A stretch of 6,079 nt of DNA from NCBI GenBank assembly GCA_023439425.1, contig JAEXNZ010000357.1, positions 1-6,079 of the forward strand, written 5' to 3'. The notes under the pieces were generated by a model that saw only the letters and a program-made list of their open reading frames with translations, made no database searches and was not told the DNA's origin. Position 1 is the stretch's first letter; each line of letters starts with the position of its first letter. Positions 3,188 to 6,079 of this stretch are shown in pieces. This DNA comes from Pseudomonadota bacterium (GTDB lineage Bacteria > Pseudomonadota > Gammaproteobacteria > Xanthomonadales > Xanthomonadaceae). The translations under genes were made by a program, and so were the position numbers.

Positions 3188-6031
3188 ATGACCCTGCACC
3201 TTCGACCGCGTGGCGCACTGCTGGCTGTTGCGCTCTCTGCCGCCCTGGGCACGCTGGCCCCGGCACCGGTGCTGGCCAAGCCGGCACAGACGGCCAAGGT
3301 CGACATTCCGTTCGAGGAGTTCACCCTGCCCAACGGCCTGCGCGTGGTGGTGCACACCGACCGCAAGGCCCCGATCGTGGCGGTGAACATCTGGTACCAC
3401 GTGGGCAGCAAGGACGAACCTGCAGGCCGCACCGGTTTCGCGCACCTGTTTGAACACCTGATGTTCCAGCGCAGCGAAAACCATGACGGCGAGTACTTCG
3501 AACCGTTCAAGCAGGTGGGTGTGACCGGCCAGAACGGCACCACCAACACCGACCGCACCAATTACTTCGAAAACGTGCCCACCACCGCGCTGGACATGGC
3601 GCTGTGGATGGAGTCCGACCGTATGGGCCACCTGCTGGGTGCCATCGACCAGGCGGCGCTGGATGAGCAGCGCGGCGTGGTCCAGAACGAAAAGCGCCAG
3701 GGCGAGAACCAGCCCTATGGCCAGGTCTGGGAAAAGCTCAACCGCGCGCTGTACCCGGCCGGGCACCCGTATCACCACAGCGTGATCGGCTCGATGAACG
3801 ACCTCAACGCGGCGTCGCTGGACGATGTGAAAACGTGGTTCCGCACCTGGTACGGCCCCAACAACGCGGTGCTGGTGCTGGCTGGCGACATTGACGTGGC
3901 CACCGCCAAGGAAAAGGTCGCACGCTACTTCGGCGACATTCCGGCCGGCCCGAGCATGGCCCAGCCGAAGGTGGATGTGGCCAAGCGCGAAAAATCCACC
4001 CGCGAGACCATGACCGACAAGGTGCCGCAGGCGCGCATCTACCGCGCCTGGAACGTTGCCGAAGTGGGCACCACCGACATTGATCAGCTGCAGCTGTTCG
4101 CGCAGGTGCTGGGCGGGGCCAAGGCTTCCCGCCTGGACCAGCGCCTGCTGCATCAGGACAAGCTGGTCGACAACGTCAGCGCCGGGGCCTACAGCTCGCA
4201 GCTGGGCTCCAACTTCATGATCATGGCCACGGTGAAGCAGGGCGTGGACCCGGCCAAGGTCGAAGCCATCATTGATGAAGAAGTGCGCAAGCTGATCAAG
4301 GATGGCCCCACCGCGGCCGAACTGGCACGCGGCAAGACCGCCTTCCGTGCCGGCTTCATCCGCGGCATCGAGCGCATCGGTGGCTTCGGCGGCAAGGCCG
4401 ACGCGCTGGCCGAGTGCACTGTGTATGAAGGCGACCCGGGCTGCTTCCGCCGTTCGCTGAAGGTGATCAATGACGCCACCGCGGCCGACGTGCGCGGCAT
4501 CGGTGCCAAGTGGCTGGGCCCGGGCGACCACACCCTGGTGGTGGAGCCGGGTGCCCGCGTGGCCCTGGCCGAAGAGCCCTCGGCCACGCCCAAGCCGTTC
4601 AACGTGCCGGCGGTGGACCCGAAGTTCAGCACCCTGCCGAGCCAGGTCGACCGCAGTGCGGGTGTGCCGCAGACCAAGCAGTTCCCGGAACTGAAATTCC
4701 CGCAGCTGCACCGCGCCACCCTGAAGAACGGCACCCAGGTCATCCTGGCCGAGCGCCACGACATTCCGGTGGTGCAGTTCAGCTATGAGTTCCCGGGTGG
4801 CTTCACTGCCGACCAGGGCCGCAAGTCCGGCACCGCCAACTTCACCATGGACCTGATGGGCGAAGGTGCAGGCAAGCTCGGCGCGCTGGCCTTCGCCGAC
4901 GCTGCCGACATGCTGGGAGCCAGCATGGGCGCAAGCGCCTCGCTGGACAGCGCCAGCGTGTACCTGTCCGCACTGAAGGAAAACCTGGCCCCGTCGCTGG
5001 CGTTGTACGCCGACATGCTGCGTACGCCGCGTTTCGATCAGGGCGAAATCGACCGGGTCAAGGCGACCTGGATCGCCGGCATCCAGCAGGAAAAGGTGAA
5101 CCCCAACGCCGTCGCCATGCGCGTGCTGCCGCCGCTGCTGTACGGCAAGGGCCATCCGTATGCCATTCCGTTCACCGGCAGCGGTCGCGAGGCCGACATC
5201 CAGTCGCTGACCCGCCAGGATCTGGTCGACTTCCACCGCGACTGGCTGCGCCCGGAGCATGGCACCCTGATCGTGGTGGGCGACACCACCCTGAAGGAAA
5301 TCGTGCCACTGCTGGAGCGCCAGCTGGGTGACTGGAAGAGCACCGGTCCGGCCCCGCAGGTGAAGGCCACCGTGGACGTGGCGCGCCCGGCCAAGGGCCG
5401 CGTGTTCCTGATCGACCAGCCCGGCGCGGTCCAGGCCAACCTGTTCGCCGGCCAGGTGGTGCCGTCCACCCTGGATGCCGGGGCGACCCGCTTCGACATC
5501 GCCAACGGCGTGCTCGGCGGCGACTTCACCTCGCGCCTGAACATGAACCTGCGTGAAGAGAAGCACTGGTCGTACGGGGCCCGCAGCAGCGCCAGCAGCA
5601 CCCTGGGCCAGCGCCCGTGGATGGCGATGGCCCCGGTGCAGATTGACAAGACCGGCGAGGCCATGGCCGAAATGCGTCGTGAGATCGCCGATTTCGCCAG
5701 CGGTACCGAGGCGATCACCGCACCGGAAGTGACCCGCATCCGCAACATCCAGACCCTCAGCCTGCCCGGGGCGTATGAAACCGCCAGCGCGGTGATGGGC
5801 ACCATCAGCGGCATCGTCCGCTACCAGCGCCCGGACGACTATGTGTTCAAGCGCAAGGCCGAGATTGAGGCGATGACCCCGGCCCAGGTGCAGCAGGCAG
5901 CGGCCACGCTGGACCCGAACGCCCTGACCTGGGTGGTGGTGGGTGACCTGAAGCAGACCGAGAAAGAGGTCCGCGCGCTGAATCTCGGTGAGGTCACCGT
6001 CATCGACGCCGATGGCAATCCGGTGAAATGA
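3188..6031 (+). CDS. exported two-domain M16 (insulinase/pitrilysin-type) zinc metallopeptidase
   Basis: This complete 947-residue protein has the size of tandem M16 peptidases of the PqqL/FusC type. Residues 1-30 are a Sec signal peptide (positive MTLHLRPRG start, Ala/Leu core, cleavage after VLA), placing it in the periplasm. The first half (about 35-490) carries the inverted zinc motif H86-L-F-E89-H90 in GFAHLFEHLMF and, 77 residues further, the third ligand E168 in VVQNEKRQ. His86, His90 and Glu168 bind zinc, and Glu89 activates water. The second half (about 500-947) repeats the M16 fold (LKNGTQVILAERHDIPVV), but the zinc-motif position reads N551-F-T-M-D555, so it is non-catalytic. It keeps the LREEKHWSYG segment with the Arg789/Tyr796 pair used by partner domains to hold substrate. 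The family degrades peptides or small unfolded proteins inside a clamshell chamber; the substrate here is unknown. There is no C-terminal membrane segment. The start at 3188 is backed by AAGGA and the signal peptide. Confidence 0.95.
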   Translation: MTLHLRPRGALLAVALSAALGTLAPAPVLAKPAQTAKVDIPFEEFTLPNGLRVVVHTDRKAPIVAVNIWYHVGSKDEPAGRTGFAHLFEHLMFQRSENHDGEYFEPFKQVGVTGQNGTTNTDRTNYFENVPTTALDMALWMESDRMGHLLGAIDQAALDEQRGVVQNEKRQGENQPYGQVWEKLNRALYPAGHPYHHSVIGSMNDLNAASLDDVKTWFRTWYGPNNAVLVLAGDIDVATAKEKVARYFGDIPAGPSMAQPKVDVAKREKSTRETMTDKVPQARIYRAWNVAEVGTTDIDQLQLFAQVLGGAKASRLDQRLLHQDKLVDNVSAGAYSSQLGSNFMIMATVKQGVDPAKVEAIIDEEVRKLIKDGPTAAELARGKTAFRAGFIRGIERIGGFGGKADALAECTVYEGDPGCFRRSLKVINDATAADVRGIGAKWLGPGDHTLVVEPGARVALAEEPSATPKPFNVPAVDPKFSTLPSQVDRSAGVPQTKQFPELKFPQLHRATLKNGTQVILAERHDIPVVQFSYEFPGGFTADQGRKSGTANFTMDLMGEGAGKLGALAFADAADMLGASMGASASLDSASVYLSALKENLAPSLALYADMLRTPRFDQGEIDRVKATWIAGIQQEKVNPNAVAMRVLPPLLYGKGHPYAIPFTGSGREADIQSLTRQDLVDFHRDWLRPEHGTLIVVGDTTLKEIVPLLERQLGDWKSTGPAPQVKATVDVARPAKGRVFLIDQPGAVQANLFAGQVVPSTLDAGATRFDIANGVLGGDFTSRLNMNLREEKHWSYGARSSASSTLGQRPWMAMAPVQIDKTGEAMAEMRREIADFASGTEAITAPEVTRIRNIQTLSLPGAYETASAVMGTISGIVRYQRPDDYVFKRKAEIEAMTPAQVQQAAATLDPNALTWVVVGDLKQTEKEVRALNLGEVTVIDADGNPVK
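5474..5520 (+). repeat. 47-base direct repeat, internal copy
   Basis: This stretch, coding for residues 763-778 (DAGATRFDIANGVLGG) of the M16 peptidase, recurs base for base at 6033-6079. It lies in the normal reading frame and fits the family, so this is the original copy. Confidence 0.95.
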
Positions 6032-6032
6032 A

Positions 6033-6079
6033 GATGCCGGGGCGACCCGCTTCGACATCGCCAACGGCGTGCTCGGCGG
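6033..6079 (+). repeat. 47-base direct repeat, terminal copy at the window end
   Basis: This is an exact copy of 5474-5520, beginning one base after the peptidase stop codon and ending on the last base of the window. The bases just before the two copies differ (G at 5473, A at 6032). It is out of the peptidase frame and encodes nothing recognisable. An assembly artefact at a contig end is the leading explanation; a genuine partial duplication is the alternative. Confidence 0.95.

Noticed and set aside
3005..6064. A minus-strand open frame of 1019 codons running opposite the whole M16 gene.
   Set aside because: It is a codon-phase shadow of a GC-rich gene: the translation is rich in His, Arg, Gly and Val with no domain, no signal and no ribosome binding site. 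It also runs through both the promoter gap and the suspect terminal repeat.
1..6079. A search by eye for CRISPR arrays, tRNA or rRNA genes and insertion sequences.
   Set aside because: No regularly spaced repeats, no cloverleaf with T-loop signature, and no transposase-like coding region or terminal inverted repeats with target duplication were seen.

Overview
The window is visibly GC-rich with G/C-ending codons. It carries single-copy proteobacterial housekeeping genes and has intergenic hairpins headed by GTAG, the layout of the SMAG (Stenotrophomonas maltophilia GTAG) family of REP elements. Together these point to a gammaproteobacterium of the Xanthomonadaceae, most likely Stenotrophomonas or a close relative. 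This assignment is inferred from sequence character, not from a database search.

Layout, left to right. (1) 1-363, minus: the first 121 residues of a GNAT (YhbS-type) N-acetyltransferase, cut off by the window edge. (2) 482-1645, plus: gcdH, glutaryl-CoA dehydrogenase, divergent from the acetyltransferase across a 118-base gap with closely packed promoter-like sites. (3) 1656-1712: an inverted pair of GTAG-headed REP hairpins between the convergent ends of gcdH and trmL. (4) 1717-2193, minus: trmL, the tRNA wobble-base 2'-O-methyltransferase. (5) 2194-2355: a gap crowded with small inverted repeats. (6) 2356-2823, minus: a small exported protein of unknown function built on a repeated T-L-x-x-V-x-V-R-P-T motif. 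(7) 2824-3187: a 364-base regulatory gap with a promoter for the repeat protein, a cluster of TGTCCG half-sites containing two GTCCGGAC palindromes, and a promoter and ribosome binding site for the next gene. (8) 3188-6031, plus: a complete 947-residue exported two-domain M16 zinc metallopeptidase. (9) 6033-6079: an exact 47-base copy of an internal piece of that peptidase gene, running to the last base of the window.

The genes do not form one pathway. gcdH belongs to lysine/tryptophan (glutarate) catabolism and trmL to tRNA modification. The repeat protein and the M16 peptidase are both predicted to be exported and are transcribed divergently from the same gap, so shared control is possible but unproven. 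No mobile element, CRISPR array, tRNA or rRNA gene was seen. The least explained items are the V-R-P repeat protein, the TGTCCG cluster, and the terminal 47-base duplication, which is most likely an assembly artefact.
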